The translations under genes were made by a program, and so were the position numbers. DNA of 64,000 bases, from assembly GCA_038229415.1 (NCBI GenBank), contig JBBROM010000015.1, positions 1 to 64,000 on the forward strand, read 5' to 3'. Position 1 is the first letter of the stretch, and each line of letters begins with the position of its first letter. The DNA comes from JANXUR01 sp038229415. GTDB lineage: Bacteria > Acidobacteriota > Terriglobia > Terriglobales > Acidobacteriaceae. Of this stretch, positions 26,511 to 34,727 are shown piece by piece. A model generated the notes under the pieces. That model did no database searches. It was given only the letters and a program-made list of their open reading frames with translations, and was not told the origin of the DNA.

Positions 26511-27352
26511 ATCTCCTTCGCCAGGCGCTTCAGGGCGGTCTTTTCGTCCACGCCGTCTTCTGCCTGAATCTCCGCCAGTCGTTCGCGCAGGCTCTTGCGC
26601 TGCACCACCGCTGCGCCTTCAGCAGCTTTGCCAATCAGCAGCGTGATCTCGCCACGGACGCCAGCTTCACTGGCAGCTTCGCGCGCGCGCAAAATCGCCA
26701 GCACTTCCGCCGCTGTCCCACGCAGGAACTCTTCATGCATCTTCGTCAGTTCACGCGCCACCACCACCGGCCGCAACTCGCCCAGCGTCGCCACCACGTC
26801 CGCCAGCGACTCGACGATGCGATGCGGCGCTTCGTAGAAAATTTGCGTGCGAAAAATCTGCGTGCGATCACTTGCCGCGATCCCGCTCAGTACTTCACGT
26901 CGCGCCCCGCTCTTCGACGGCAAAAATCCGCGAAACTCGAACGCATCGGTCGGCAGTCCGCTGGCGACCAGCGCTGTCAGGAACGCAGCTGGCCCCGGAA
27001 TCGGGATTACCGGCACACCCTGCAACACCGCCAGCGTCACCAGCCGATAGCCGGGGTCGCTGATGCCCGGCATACCCGCGTCTGTAATCAGCGCAATGCT
27101 CATCCCCTGTTGCAGGTCGGCGACCAGCTCCGCCGCGCGCTCCGCCTCATTGTGTTCGTGATAGCTCACAGTCCGCGTAGCCACGCCATAGTGCGACAGC
27201 AACCGGCTGCTCTGCCGCGTATCCTCGCAGGCAATCCGGTCTACTTCCTTCAACACCCGCAAGGCCCGAAACGTCAGGTCTTCCAAGTTGCCAATGGGCG
27301 TCCCCACCAGATAAAGCGTGCCCGGCTGCACCCGATTTTCGCCCGTCGCCAT
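26462..27352 (-). CDS. rsmI: 16S rRNA (cytidine1402-2'-O)-methyltransferase
   Basis: RsmI belongs to the tetrapyrrole methylase fold and modifies C1402 of 16S rRNA. PGTLYLVGTPIGNLEDLT starts the protein, and CEDTRQSSRLL, the SAM-site ITDAGMPGISDPGYRLV and PGPAAFLTALVASGLP follow. At 296 residues it is about family length. The frame stays open to 28246, but that part is antisense to the aldo/keto reductase and is rejected. The last 49 nt are the right copy of the direct repeat. A duplicated RTQIF appears around residue 163. Confidence 0.94.
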   Translation of the reverse strand: MATGENRVQPGTLYLVGTPIGNLEDLTFRALRVLKEVDRIACEDTRQSSRLLSHYGVATRTVSYHEHNEAERAAELVADLQQGMSIALITDAGMPGISDPGYRLVTLAVLQGVPVIPIPGPAAFLTALVASGLPTDAFEFRGFLPSKSGARREVLSGIAASDRTQIFRTQIFYEAPHRIVESLADVVATLGELRPVVVARELTKMHEEFLRGTAAEVLAILRAREAASEAGVRGEITLLIGKAAEGAAVVQRKSLRERLAEIQAEDGVDEKTALKRLAKEMGVSKSEAYREWQREK

Positions 27353-27478
27353 AGCGGGCAGCATAGCACTTTCGACTGCCAAGCTCGACGCCGCGTCCTT
27401 TGCGCGGCCTCTGGCATCTATAATTTGCTGGCATTTGTGGTGGAAGTTAGCTTGCGCTAAAGGGGATTCATAATAACC

Positions 27479-28486
27479 ATGCAATATCGCGAACTGGGCA
27501 CTGCTGCCAACCAGACCAAAGTTTCTGCCGTGAGCTTGGGCTGCATGGGCATGAGCGAATTTTATGGCGCGGGTGACGACGCTGAATCGGTCGCCACCAT
27601 CCACGCCGCGCTCGATGCGGGCGTCAACTTTCTCGACACCGCCGACATGTACGGCCCCTACACCAATGAAAAGCTGGTGGGTGAGGCGATTCGCGAACGG
27701 CGAAGCGACGCCTTCCTGGCCACCAAGTTTGGCATCCAGCGCGACCCCAATGACGCGACTCTGCGTGGCATCAACGGCAAGCCCGAGTACGTGAAATCCG
27801 CCTGCGAAGCCAGCCTCAAGCGCCTCGGCGTGGAGCAGATTGATCTCTACTACCAGCATCGCGTGGACGCCGATACGCCGATTGAAGACACCGTCGGCGC
27901 CATGGCCGAGCTGGTGCAACAAGGCAAGGTGAAGTATCTTGGACTTTCCGAGGCCGGGCCTGACACCATTCGCCGGGCGCACAAGGTGCATCCCATCGCC
28001 GCGCTGCAAACCGAATATTCGCTGTGGACGCGCGACCCCGAAGACAACGGTAATCTCGACGTTTGTCGCGAACTGGGCATTGCCTTCGTCGCCTATTCGC
28101 CGCTGGGCCGAGGATTTCTGACGGGCGCAATCAAGCGTTTTGAGGATCTGGAAGCCGACGACTATCGCCGCCACTCGCCACGTTTTCAGGGAGAAAACTT
28201 CCAGAAGAATCTCGACTTGGTCGCCCAGCTGACTGAAATCGCCCACGAAAAAGGAGTGACCGCCTCACAACTCGCGCTGGCCTGGGTCTTGTCGCAGAGC
28301 AAAAGTGGCGCGAACGTGATCCCGCTCTTCGGCACGAAGAAGCGCAAATATCTGGCAGAAAACCTTGTGGCTGTGTCAGTTACGCTGACGCCAGAAGACC
28401 ACGCCCGGATCAACGCCGTAGCCCCGGCAGGCGCAGCCGCAGGGCTGCGCTACCCGGCTGCGTTCATGGGCTCGGTGAACCGGTAG
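27479..28486 (+). CDS. Aldo/keto reductase
   Basis: A 335-residue TIM-barrel NADPH oxidoreductase of the AKR13-like group. Present are SLGCMGMSEFYG, the catalytic FLDTADMYGPYTNEKLVGEA (Asp, Tyr), Lys in ATKFGI, and the His in DLYYQHRVD. The cofactor-binding GTKKRKYLAENL is near the C-terminus. The physiological substrate is unknown. It is divergent from rsmI with a 126-nt spacer. Confidence 0.94.
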   Translation: MQYRELGTAANQTKVSAVSLGCMGMSEFYGAGDDAESVATIHAALDAGVNFLDTADMYGPYTNEKLVGEAIRERRSDAFLATKFGIQRDPNDATLRGINGKPEYVKSACEASLKRLGVEQIDLYYQHRVDADTPIEDTVGAMAELVQQGKVKYLGLSEAGPDTIRRAHKVHPIAALQTEYSLWTRDPEDNGNLDVCRELGIAFVAYSPLGRGFLTGAIKRFEDLEADDYRRHSPRFQGENFQKNLDLVAQLTEIAHEKGVTASQLALAWVLSQSKSGANVIPLFGTKKRKYLAENLVAVSVTLTPEDHARINAVAPAGAAAGLRYPAAFMGSVNR

Positions 28487-28487
28487 A

Positions 28488-28506
28488 AGAATCATGATAT
28501 GATTCT
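28488..28506. promoter_or_regulatory. Palindromic operator ahead of the MazEF-type pair
   Basis: AGAATCAT (28488-28495) and ATGATTCT (28499-28506) are perfect inverted arms around GAT. Related half-sites, ATGATTC and ATGAATC, follow at about 28511-28532. The AT-rich cluster lies between the AKR stop and the antitoxin start and probably binds the antitoxin. Confidence 0.65.
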
Positions 28507-28574
28507 CATAATGATTCTTTTTATGAATCGTGATGAAGAGGGGATTCTGAGGATCGCTCCTAAGGAGCATAAGT

Positions 28575-28850
28575 ATGCCTTCTACAGAACTTAAAACACG
28601 CGCCACAACTGTGCGCCTGCCCAGCGATGTCTATGATGAGGCCCGCAGCACACTCGCGTCACGCGGCTCGTCCGCCAGTTTGAACGAGCTGTTTGTGGAG
28701 GCGATTTCCGCTTATCTGCACCAGCAAAGACGTACGCAGATTGATTCAGAGTTCGCTGGCATGGCGTTGGATATGGACTATCAGCAACTCTGCAGCGAAC
28801 TGGCAGCAGAGTTCGATGCCAGTGATGCGGATCTGGCCCATGTGCTTTGA
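28575..28850 (+). CDS. Ribbon-helix-helix antitoxin partner of MazF
   Basis: A 91-residue protein starts MPSTELKTRATTVRLPSDVYDEA, the beta strand and first helix of a ribbon-helix-helix (CopG/MetJ type) DNA-binding fold, followed by SASLNELFVEAISAYLHQ. The acidic second half (AAEFDASDADLAHVL) should bind toxin. It lies 67 nt upstream of the MazF-like gene and downstream of a palindromic operator, as expected for autoregulation. Confidence 0.85.
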   Translation: MPSTELKTRATTVRLPSDVYDEARSTLASRGSSASLNELFVEAISAYLHQQRRTQIDSEFAGMALDMDYQQLCSELAAEFDASDADLAHVL

Positions 28851-28917
28851 CCCGCTTGACGAAAATCAGGTAGCTGAGCCCAGCACTGCGCCGACGTTGG
28901 CGCCAGGTGCCCGTTAA

Positions 28918-29268
28918 ATGGTGGACGTGAGCCGGGGCGACGTGTTCTTCGCTAACCTCAATCCAACGTTGGGCTCGGAGCAAAGCGGTACGCGTCCGGT
29001 AGTCGTGATCAGCCGCAATGCGCTGAACGCCAACAGTCCTGTGGTGGCGATTATTCCCATTACCAGCGCCAGCAATAAGCGAAAGCTTTATCCCAGCCAA
29101 GTTGCACTATCAGCTGGTGCGGGCGGACTCGCCAATGACTCTGTAGTGCTGTGTGAGCAGGTGCGCGCAATCAGCAAAGAACGATTGCAGGTATGGAAAG
29201 GAACGTTGGATCAGGCGATTCTGGCGCGGATCGAGGCGGCGCTGCGCATCACTTTGGATTTGTCATAG
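28918..29268 (+). CDS. MazF-family endoribonuclease toxin
   Basis: A 116-residue PemK/MazF protein. Hallmarks are SRGDVFFANLNPTLGSEQSGTRPVVVIS, with the active-site Arg and the GSE loop, then VAIIPITS and VVLCEQVRAISKERL. MazF cleaves mRNA at short sequence motifs, which cannot be read from sequence. The antitoxin gene is directly upstream. Confidence 0.93.
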   Translation: MVDVSRGDVFFANLNPTLGSEQSGTRPVVVISRNALNANSPVVAIIPITSASNKRKLYPSQVALSAGAGGLANDSVVLCEQVRAISKERLQVWKGTLDQAILARIEAALRITLDLS

Positions 29269-29402
29269 CCTCTCCCGCCCCTGTAACCCCACCCCGCCTT
29301 GCCGCATCCCATGTCCGAGTCGTAAAATCGAAGTATCGCGTCATGTCGGCCACGGGTGGGCTGGGCACGGACGTTTCACTTGAAATCTAGAAAGGCACCA
29401 AT

Positions 29403-29648
29403 ATGAAAGCTGGCATTCACCCCAAGTACATGGACGCCCAGATGCATTGCGCCTGCGGCACCACCTTTATGACGCGCTCCACCAACGCGGACGGCATCCA
29501 CGTAGAAATCTGCTCGGCCTGCCACCCGTTCTTTACCGGCAAGCAGAAGCTGATGGATACCGCTGGTCGCATCGAGCGCTTTAACCGCAAATACCGTGGC
29601 GGCGGCAAAGCGGCAGCGCCGGCGGAAGCTGTGGCCGAAGCCAAGTAA
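29403..29648 (+). CDS. rpmE: 50S ribosomal protein bL31
   Basis: An 81-residue bL31, a small protein at the subunit interface. MKAGIHPKYMD and CGTTFMTRST, with ICSACHPFFTGKQKLMDTAGRIERF, are typical. Four Cys (HCACG, CSAC) mark the zinc-binding C+ form. The Ala/Lys-rich tail is longer than usual. A strong terminator follows. Confidence 0.97.
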   Translation: MKAGIHPKYMDAQMHCACGTTFMTRSTNADGIHVEICSACHPFFTGKQKLMDTAGRIERFNRKYRGGGKAAAPAEAVAEAK

Positions 29649-29681
29649 GCTCCGGCTCAAGCCTAGCGAAGTTGCATCAAC

Positions 29682-29707
29682 AAAGGCCCCGCATAGCGGG
29701 GCCTTTT
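29682..29707 (+). terminator. Rho-independent terminator after rpmE
   Basis: An 11-bp stem AAAGGCCCCGC (29682-29692) / GCGGGGCCTTT (29696-29706) with an ATA loop is followed by TTGC. Its A-rich side could also stop the convergent gene. Confidence 0.85.
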
Positions 29708-29734
29708 GCTTTAGGGTGATTGGCTCAAACGCCC

Positions 29735-32407
29735 TTAGTTCACTGTCGTGCTCGCTGTAGCCGAATTGTTGCTTGCTACGGCGTCTGATGCGCCGGTGCT
29801 GACGCTGGCTGTGTCGTGAATGGTGCTTCCCGACGTCGCAGTCACGTTCACCACTAGCGTCTCCACCGAGCTCTTACCATTGCCCAGCGAAGGGATGGTG
29901 CATACCACCTTGCCCGTGCCACCGACGGCAGGCTTGGTGCAGGTGACGCTCGCTACGGTTGTCACGCTCTTGAATGTAGTGCCTGCGGGCAGGGTGTCGG
30001 TGATCTGCGCCGTCAACGCATTGTCCGGCCCATGGTTGGTGGCGGTGATGGTGTACGTGAGAGTGCCTCCGCTCGTAACCGTCGCGGGCGCGCTGTTGGT
30101 CACGCCCATATCCACCGATGGTGAAATCTTGACGGCGAATGCGTCGAACAGTCCTCCGTTGCAAAGTCCGTCGGTGCCGCACTTGGTTTGGAACGCGCCG
30201 GTTGTTACCGGGAAGTTGGTGGAAGCGGTGCGTCCCACCAGGTAGATGTTTCCGCTGGGGTCTAGCGCCATGCCGCGGGGAATGTCTTCGCCGTTGCCCC
30301 CGAGGTAGGAGGAGTACACCAGCGTCGCGCCGGTGGCGTTCAGCTCGGTGATCGCGCCATCATGCGCGCCTCCGCCGAAGGTGGCTTGCGTTGCATTCTT
30401 CAGCGGGAAGTTAGTGGAAGTCGTCTGCGATTCGATGTAAGCGTTTTTCTGGCTGTCGAGCGCGATATTCAGCGCTGATTCATCCCCGCTGCCGCCCAAA
30501 TACGTCGAATAAACCAGCGCAGTGCCTGTGGCGTTCAGCTTGGAGACAAAGGCGTCGCCGCAGCCAAAATTGAGACAGCCCGAGCCTCCGCCGTAGGTGG
30601 GCTGAACTACGCCAGCCGTCGTCGGGAAGTCAGCCGTAGGGTTCGCGACGAAAATCCCCGTGGCGTACGCCGCTCCCGTCGCGTCCAACGCAACTCCAGA
30701 GACTTCGCTGACGCCGCCATTGTTCTTGCTACCCAGGTAGGTTCCATACATCAGACCGGTTCCGGTGGTATTTAGTTCCGCTACATAGCCCTGCACGCCC
30801 GCACAGGTGCTAGTCCCACCGCATACCGGCTGGAAGGCACCTGCAGTGGTTGGAAATCCTGGCCCCATCTCGCCCCCCACAAAGGCATGGCCCGCTACGT
30901 CCACAGCGAGCCCCAGTGCCGTGTCGGCATAGCTCGTAGTGTCGGTGTCATTGAGGTAGGTGGAGTAGGTGAGCGCCGTACCGGAGGAGTTAAGCTTGGC
31001 CACCCATGCCGCGTAGCAGCTCACATAGAAAGACTTGACTGGGCAAGTCGTACGGAACGCCCCTGCTGACGTAGGAAAGTTGGACGAAGCGGTCATCCCC
31101 CCTATGTACGCGTTATTCGTCTTATCCACTACAACCCTTTCGGCCACCTCATCACTCGAACCGCCCATGTAGGTCGAATACAACAGAGCACTGCCCGTCG
31201 AGTTCAATTTGAGGACGAAAGCATCCCCGATCAGCCCCGTGGTGCCGCTGCCGCTGCCGCCAAAAATTCGTTGGAAGGCCCCGGCCGTAGTAGGAAAGTC
31301 CGTGGAGGAGGTTTCGCCTGCAAGGTACGCATTGTCAGTGCCGTCCAGGGTTATCGAGAGACTGAAGTCATCTCCCGTTCCGCCAATGTAGGTGGAAAAC
31401 ACCAGAGCCGTACCCGTCGTATTCAGTTTAGTGACGAACAGATCGTGGCACGTCGCGCAGCCACCTACGAAGGGGAAGAGCGAATTCTTGGTAGGAAAGT
31501 CGGCTGACTCGGTGCTGCCCGCAACATACACTCCAGACTTGTTGACGATGGTGCCTGAGGAGCGGTCTTCGGCGCTTCCGCCCAGATAGGTGGAGAAGCT
31601 GACCACGGGGTCAATCACCAACTGGCGACGGCGATCATAGTCGCCTAACGCAAACGTAACCCGCTCGCCTGCCAAGTCGAACTTCGCCTCGACGTGATCG
31701 CGTTTCCCGGCCGAATCTGTCTGATACGCCACCGGCGGATGCAACTGCAGGTCGCCATCCGGCGTATTCACCACCAGCCCGCCGTCAGCCGCCAGATGCA
31801 AACTCCCGCCGCGAATCGCCAGTGCGATGTTTTGCGCGTCGGCGCCCGGCGCCAACACAAAGTCGTACTCCAACTGCCGACCTTGTCCGTAATAGACCAA
31901 GTCCACCCCGGGATAGAGTCCGCTGTACTGCACGCGCCCGAAATGCGTCACGTGACTGTGCCAGCGCGAAGGGTCGTTGCCGAGGATATAGTTCGAGTAT
32001 CCCTCCTGGCGATCCAGGCCTGTCGCCTGGACTGTGGGATTCGCGCCCGCGAGTTCCATGCGCACCACCGAAGGCACACGCGGCTCACTGGGCGGCACCG
32101 TTTTCGCGCCGAAAGGCTCGGCGGGACGAGACGTCGGCCGCTTCATGACCACAACCGCTTCCTGCGCTGTGAGATACAAGTTATAACCGTCACCATGCGA
32201 CAGAAAACGCACCACAGCGTCGCTTTGGCCTTGGTTCGGCTCAAAGCTCAACGGCACGTGGCTCGCAGCGCTGGGGGAGATTGCGGTGGTCCCTGCTGGT
32301 GTGGCCGAATCCGGTGGCCCCAGTGGGTTCTGCGCTGGCAAAGTCGTGCTGGCCAGGATCACTGCTAGAGAGATAGCGGTGGCAAGAAAAAACGTGCGCT
32401 TCTGCAT
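29735..32407 (-). CDS. Secreted SBBP-repeat protein with DUF11 domain
   Basis: An 890-residue exported protein with a signal peptide (FFLATAISLAVILASTT). An N-terminal region (PLSFEPNQGQSDAVVRFLS) is found ahead of SBBP repeats in such proteins. At least eight copies of a YSTYLGGSGDE...AYVAGxT-type SBBP repeat form a beta-propeller from about residue 270 to 760. The C-terminal 110 residues (SGGTLTYTITATNHGPDNA) are a DUF11 domain. Probably a surface or matrix protein; ligand unknown. Confidence 0.88.
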   Translation of the reverse strand: MQKRTFFLATAISLAVILASTTLPAQNPLGPPDSATPAGTTAISPSAASHVPLSFEPNQGQSDAVVRFLSHGDGYNLYLTAQEAVVVMKRPTSRPAEPFGAKTVPPSEPRVPSVVRMELAGANPTVQATGLDRQEGYSNYILGNDPSRWHSHVTHFGRVQYSGLYPGVDLVYYGQGRQLEYDFVLAPGADAQNIALAIRGGSLHLAADGGLVVNTPDGDLQLHPPVAYQTDSAGKRDHVEAKFDLAGERVTFALGDYDRRRQLVIDPVVSFSTYLGGSAEDRSSGTIVNKSGVYVAGSTESADFPTKNSLFPFVGGCATCHDLFVTKLNTTGTALVFSTYIGGTGDDFSLSITLDGTDNAYLAGETSSTDFPTTAGAFQRIFGGSGSGTTGLIGDAFVLKLNSTGSALLYSTYMGGSSDEVAERVVVDKTNNAYIGGMTASSNFPTSAGAFRTTCPVKSFYVSCYAAWVAKLNSSGTALTYSTYLNDTDTTSYADTALGLAVDVAGHAFVGGEMGPGFPTTAGAFQPVCGGTSTCAGVQGYVAELNTTGTGLMYGTYLGSKNNGGVSEVSGVALDATGAAYATGIFVANPTADFPTTAGVVQPTYGGGSGCLNFGCGDAFVSKLNATGTALVYSTYLGGSGDESALNIALDSQKNAYIESQTTSTNFPLKNATQATFGGGAHDGAITELNATGATLVYSSYLGGNGEDIPRGMALDPSGNIYLVGRTASTNFPVTTGAFQTKCGTDGLCNGGLFDAFAVKISPSVDMGVTNSAPATVTSGGTLTYTITATNHGPDNALTAQITDTLPAGTTFKSVTTVASVTCTKPAVGGTGKVVCTIPSLGNGKSSVETLVVNVTATSGSTIHDTASVSTGASDAVASNNSATASTTVN

Positions 32408-32713
32408 AACGACGCTCCTTGATCTGGGATCTGGGAATCGGGCGAGGCCTCGAAACGGGGGGAGGCAACACCAGCCTCACCCCTGCTGGCGTCTCCTAAA
32501 ATGCACTTGCCAGAGATTATTAGTCAAATCCCCGCGTGTGCGAATTGTGCGCCCGTGGCCCTCCAAAAGCAAGCGATATTTGCCGCTTCCGGCTGGGTGC
32601 ATGTAGAGACACGTTTCTGCCCCGCACGGGCTGCAATCTCCGCTGGAAGCCGGAAATTCTCGCAAATTCGAGCAGATCAAAATTGCTCTCGGTACAATAG
32701 AAGTTGAGTCGCA
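32408..32713. other. Divergent intergenic region
   Basis: These 306 nt separate the SBBP-protein gene from the dihydrouridine synthase gene. TACAAT at about 32693 is a plausible -10 box for the latter. No riboswitch or RNA gene was recognised. Confidence 0.35.
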
Positions 32714-33847
32714 ATGCGCAAATATTGGCCCAATTCGTCTGCGGTGGCTGAGGTTCCTTCGGGAGTCCCGGTGCCCGCAGAGTTCCGCATCGGCGCGCTG
32801 CGCGTGAGCCCGGCGACGGTGCTGGCGCCCATGGCTGGCGTTACCGACACCGTGTTTCGCCGCTTCATCCGCAACCTGGGCAGTTGCGGACTGCTGATGA
32901 CCGAGTTCACCTCGGCCGACGGCGTGCTGCGCGACAAGAAGGCGCGCGGCAAGTACCTGCACTTTTACGAGGACGAGCATCCCATCAGCTCGCAGTTATT
33001 TGGCGCGAATGCGCAGACGCTGGCCGAGGCGGCGCGCATGTGCGAAAGTTTCGGGTTCGACACCATTGACCTGAATCTGGGCTGCCCCTCCAAGCGCGTC
33101 ACCAATTGCAATGGAGGCTCAGGGCTGCTCAAGGATCTGCCACGCATTGCAGGGATTTTTGAGGCCGTGCGCGCGGCGGTGACGATTCCGTTCACCTGCA
33201 AGTTCCGCATGGGCTGGAATGACGACAGCATTGTGTGCGTGGAACTGGCGCGCGTGGCGCAGGAAAGCGGACTGAACGCCGTGGCTCTGCACGCCCGCAC
33301 CCGCGAGCAAGGCTACAGCGGCCAGGCGCGCTGGGAGTGGATCGCCGCCGTGAAAGATGCGGTGAAGATTCCGGTGATTGGCAATGGCGACATCCGTTCA
33401 CCTGAGGACGCCTGCGCCATGGTCGCTGCTACCGGCTGCGATGCGGTGATGATCGGCCGCACCGCGCCCGCGAATCCGTGGATCTTTCGCCAGATTGCCG
33501 AGTTCGCGGCCACGGGGCAGTACACGCTGCCGACGGCGGCGGATCGCTACGAAATGATTCGCACCTACTTTGCCATGATGGTGGAAGAGGAAACGCACGG
33601 TATTGAAGGCAAGATGAAGCAGTTTGTGACGTGGTTTACGCACGGAGTAACCGGCGGCGGCGCGCTACGTAAGGCCGTCTACAAGAATCGCACTGGGCCA
33701 GAAATTCTAGCCAGCGTGGACGAGTTCTTTGAGCGTCTGCTAAGCGGCACGCCTATGGAAGCCGACGGCGGACAGTTTGGCGAAGCAGTTGCGGAAGGCG
33801 CTGCCATTGGAACTATCGAAGACGCCGACCTTGCCTGCGCGGGATAG
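32714..33847 (+). CDS. dusB: tRNA-dihydrouridine synthase
   Basis: A 377-residue FMN-dependent Dus enzyme reducing uridines in tRNA. LAPMAGVTDTVFRRF, DLNLGCPSKRV, the FKFRMGWND-like substrate segment, VALHARTREQGYSG and VIGNGDIRSPEDA are all present. The family label is closest to DusB. The loop after GCPSKRV reads TNCNGGSGLL, so the reactive Cys position differs slightly from E. coli DusB. Confidence 0.9.
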   Translation: MRKYWPNSSAVAEVPSGVPVPAEFRIGALRVSPATVLAPMAGVTDTVFRRFIRNLGSCGLLMTEFTSADGVLRDKKARGKYLHFYEDEHPISSQLFGANAQTLAEAARMCESFGFDTIDLNLGCPSKRVTNCNGGSGLLKDLPRIAGIFEAVRAAVTIPFTCKFRMGWNDDSIVCVELARVAQESGLNAVALHARTREQGYSGQARWEWIAAVKDAVKIPVIGNGDIRSPEDACAMVAATGCDAVMIGRTAPANPWIFRQIAEFAATGQYTLPTAADRYEMIRTYFAMMVEEETHGIEGKMKQFVTWFTHGVTGGGALRKAVYKNRTGPEILASVDEFFERLLSGTPMEADGGQFGEAVAEGAAIGTIEDADLACAG

Positions 33848-33864
33848 AGCTACTTGGCGTAGAG

Positions 33865-34722
33865 TTATTCAGCGTTTCGAGCTACTAACTTGCCTTCGGG
33901 CGTCCGCTCCACATAGGCCCACGGAATCAGCGGATCGTGGGTAAATACCGTCAGCCATTTCTCGGGCAATGACTCTTCGTACACTTTCTTCTTGTTCGCA
34001 ATCGTTTCCAGCGGGAATAGGTCGAAGGCCATCACCCACGTCGGCTCGAGATGCGCGGTAGTCGGCATCAGGTCGCTGATGTAGCAGGCGCGCTTGCCCT
34101 GACTCTCGATTATCACCGCCTGCATGTGGCGGGTGTGTCCGGGCAACACGCGAATGCTGATGCCGGGCAGTATCTCGTGCGTCGCGAACGCGGGCGTACT
34201 GAGTAACTGCATCTGCCCGCTGCGAATCAGCGGATCGTAGTTATCGCTGATGTAACTCACCGCGTCGCGCTCCAGTTGTAGGCAGCCGTGTTCCCACTCG
34301 CCCTTCTGCGCATAGTAAGTGGCGCGCGGAAAGGTCGCCTTGATGCTGCCCGAGGCGTCGCGAATCGTGTTCCAGCCGCAGTGGTCAAAGTGCAGGTGGG
34401 TGTTGATGACAACGTCCACTTCGTCCGGCGAAATGCCGGCCACGGCTAGATTATCCAGCAACTTGCACTGCGGCTCAAAGTGTCGCGCCACCCGCTCAGG
34501 CAGCTTGTTGCCAATGCCGGTTTCCACCAACACCGTCTTCTCACCAGTGCGAATCACCAGCGAGTTCAGCCCTACGTGGACGCGGTTCTTCTCATCCGCT
34601 GGGGATTTCTTCTCCCACAGTGTCTTAGGTACGACGCCGAAGAAAGCTCCGCCGTCGAGATAGTAAGTGCCGTCGGAGATAGTGGTTAGTTCAAAGTCGC
34701 CAAGGGTTAGACGGTGCAACAT
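33865..34722 (-). CDS. MBL-fold metallohydrolase
   Basis: A 285-residue metallo-beta-lactamase fold protein. The motif NTHLHFDHCGWN (HxHxDH) supplies zinc ligands, with further His in VLPGHTRHMQ and Asp in CYISDLMPT. Members hydrolyse lactones, esters or phosphodiesters; the substrate is unknown. No signal peptide. It ends 18 nt from the convergent dus gene and lies 5 nt after the S9 peptidase, suggesting co-transcription with it. Confidence 0.9.
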   Translation of the reverse strand: MLHRLTLGDFELTTISDGTYYLDGGAFFGVVPKTLWEKKSPADEKNRVHVGLNSLVIRTGEKTVLVETGIGNKLPERVARHFEPQCKLLDNLAVAGISPDEVDVVINTHLHFDHCGWNTIRDASGSIKATFPRATYYAQKGEWEHGCLQLERDAVSYISDNYDPLIRSGQMQLLSTPAFATHEILPGISIRVLPGHTRHMQAVIIESQGKRACYISDLMPTTAHLEPTWVMAFDLFPLETIANKKKVYEESLPEKWLTVFTHDPLIPWAYVERTPEGKLVARNAE

Positions 34723-34727
34723 GCTAG

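Noticed and set aside
27353..28246. N-terminal extension of the rsmI reading frame to 594 residues
   Set aside because: It is antisense to the aldo/keto reductase gene and shows no RsmI similarity. The conserved start lies at 27352.
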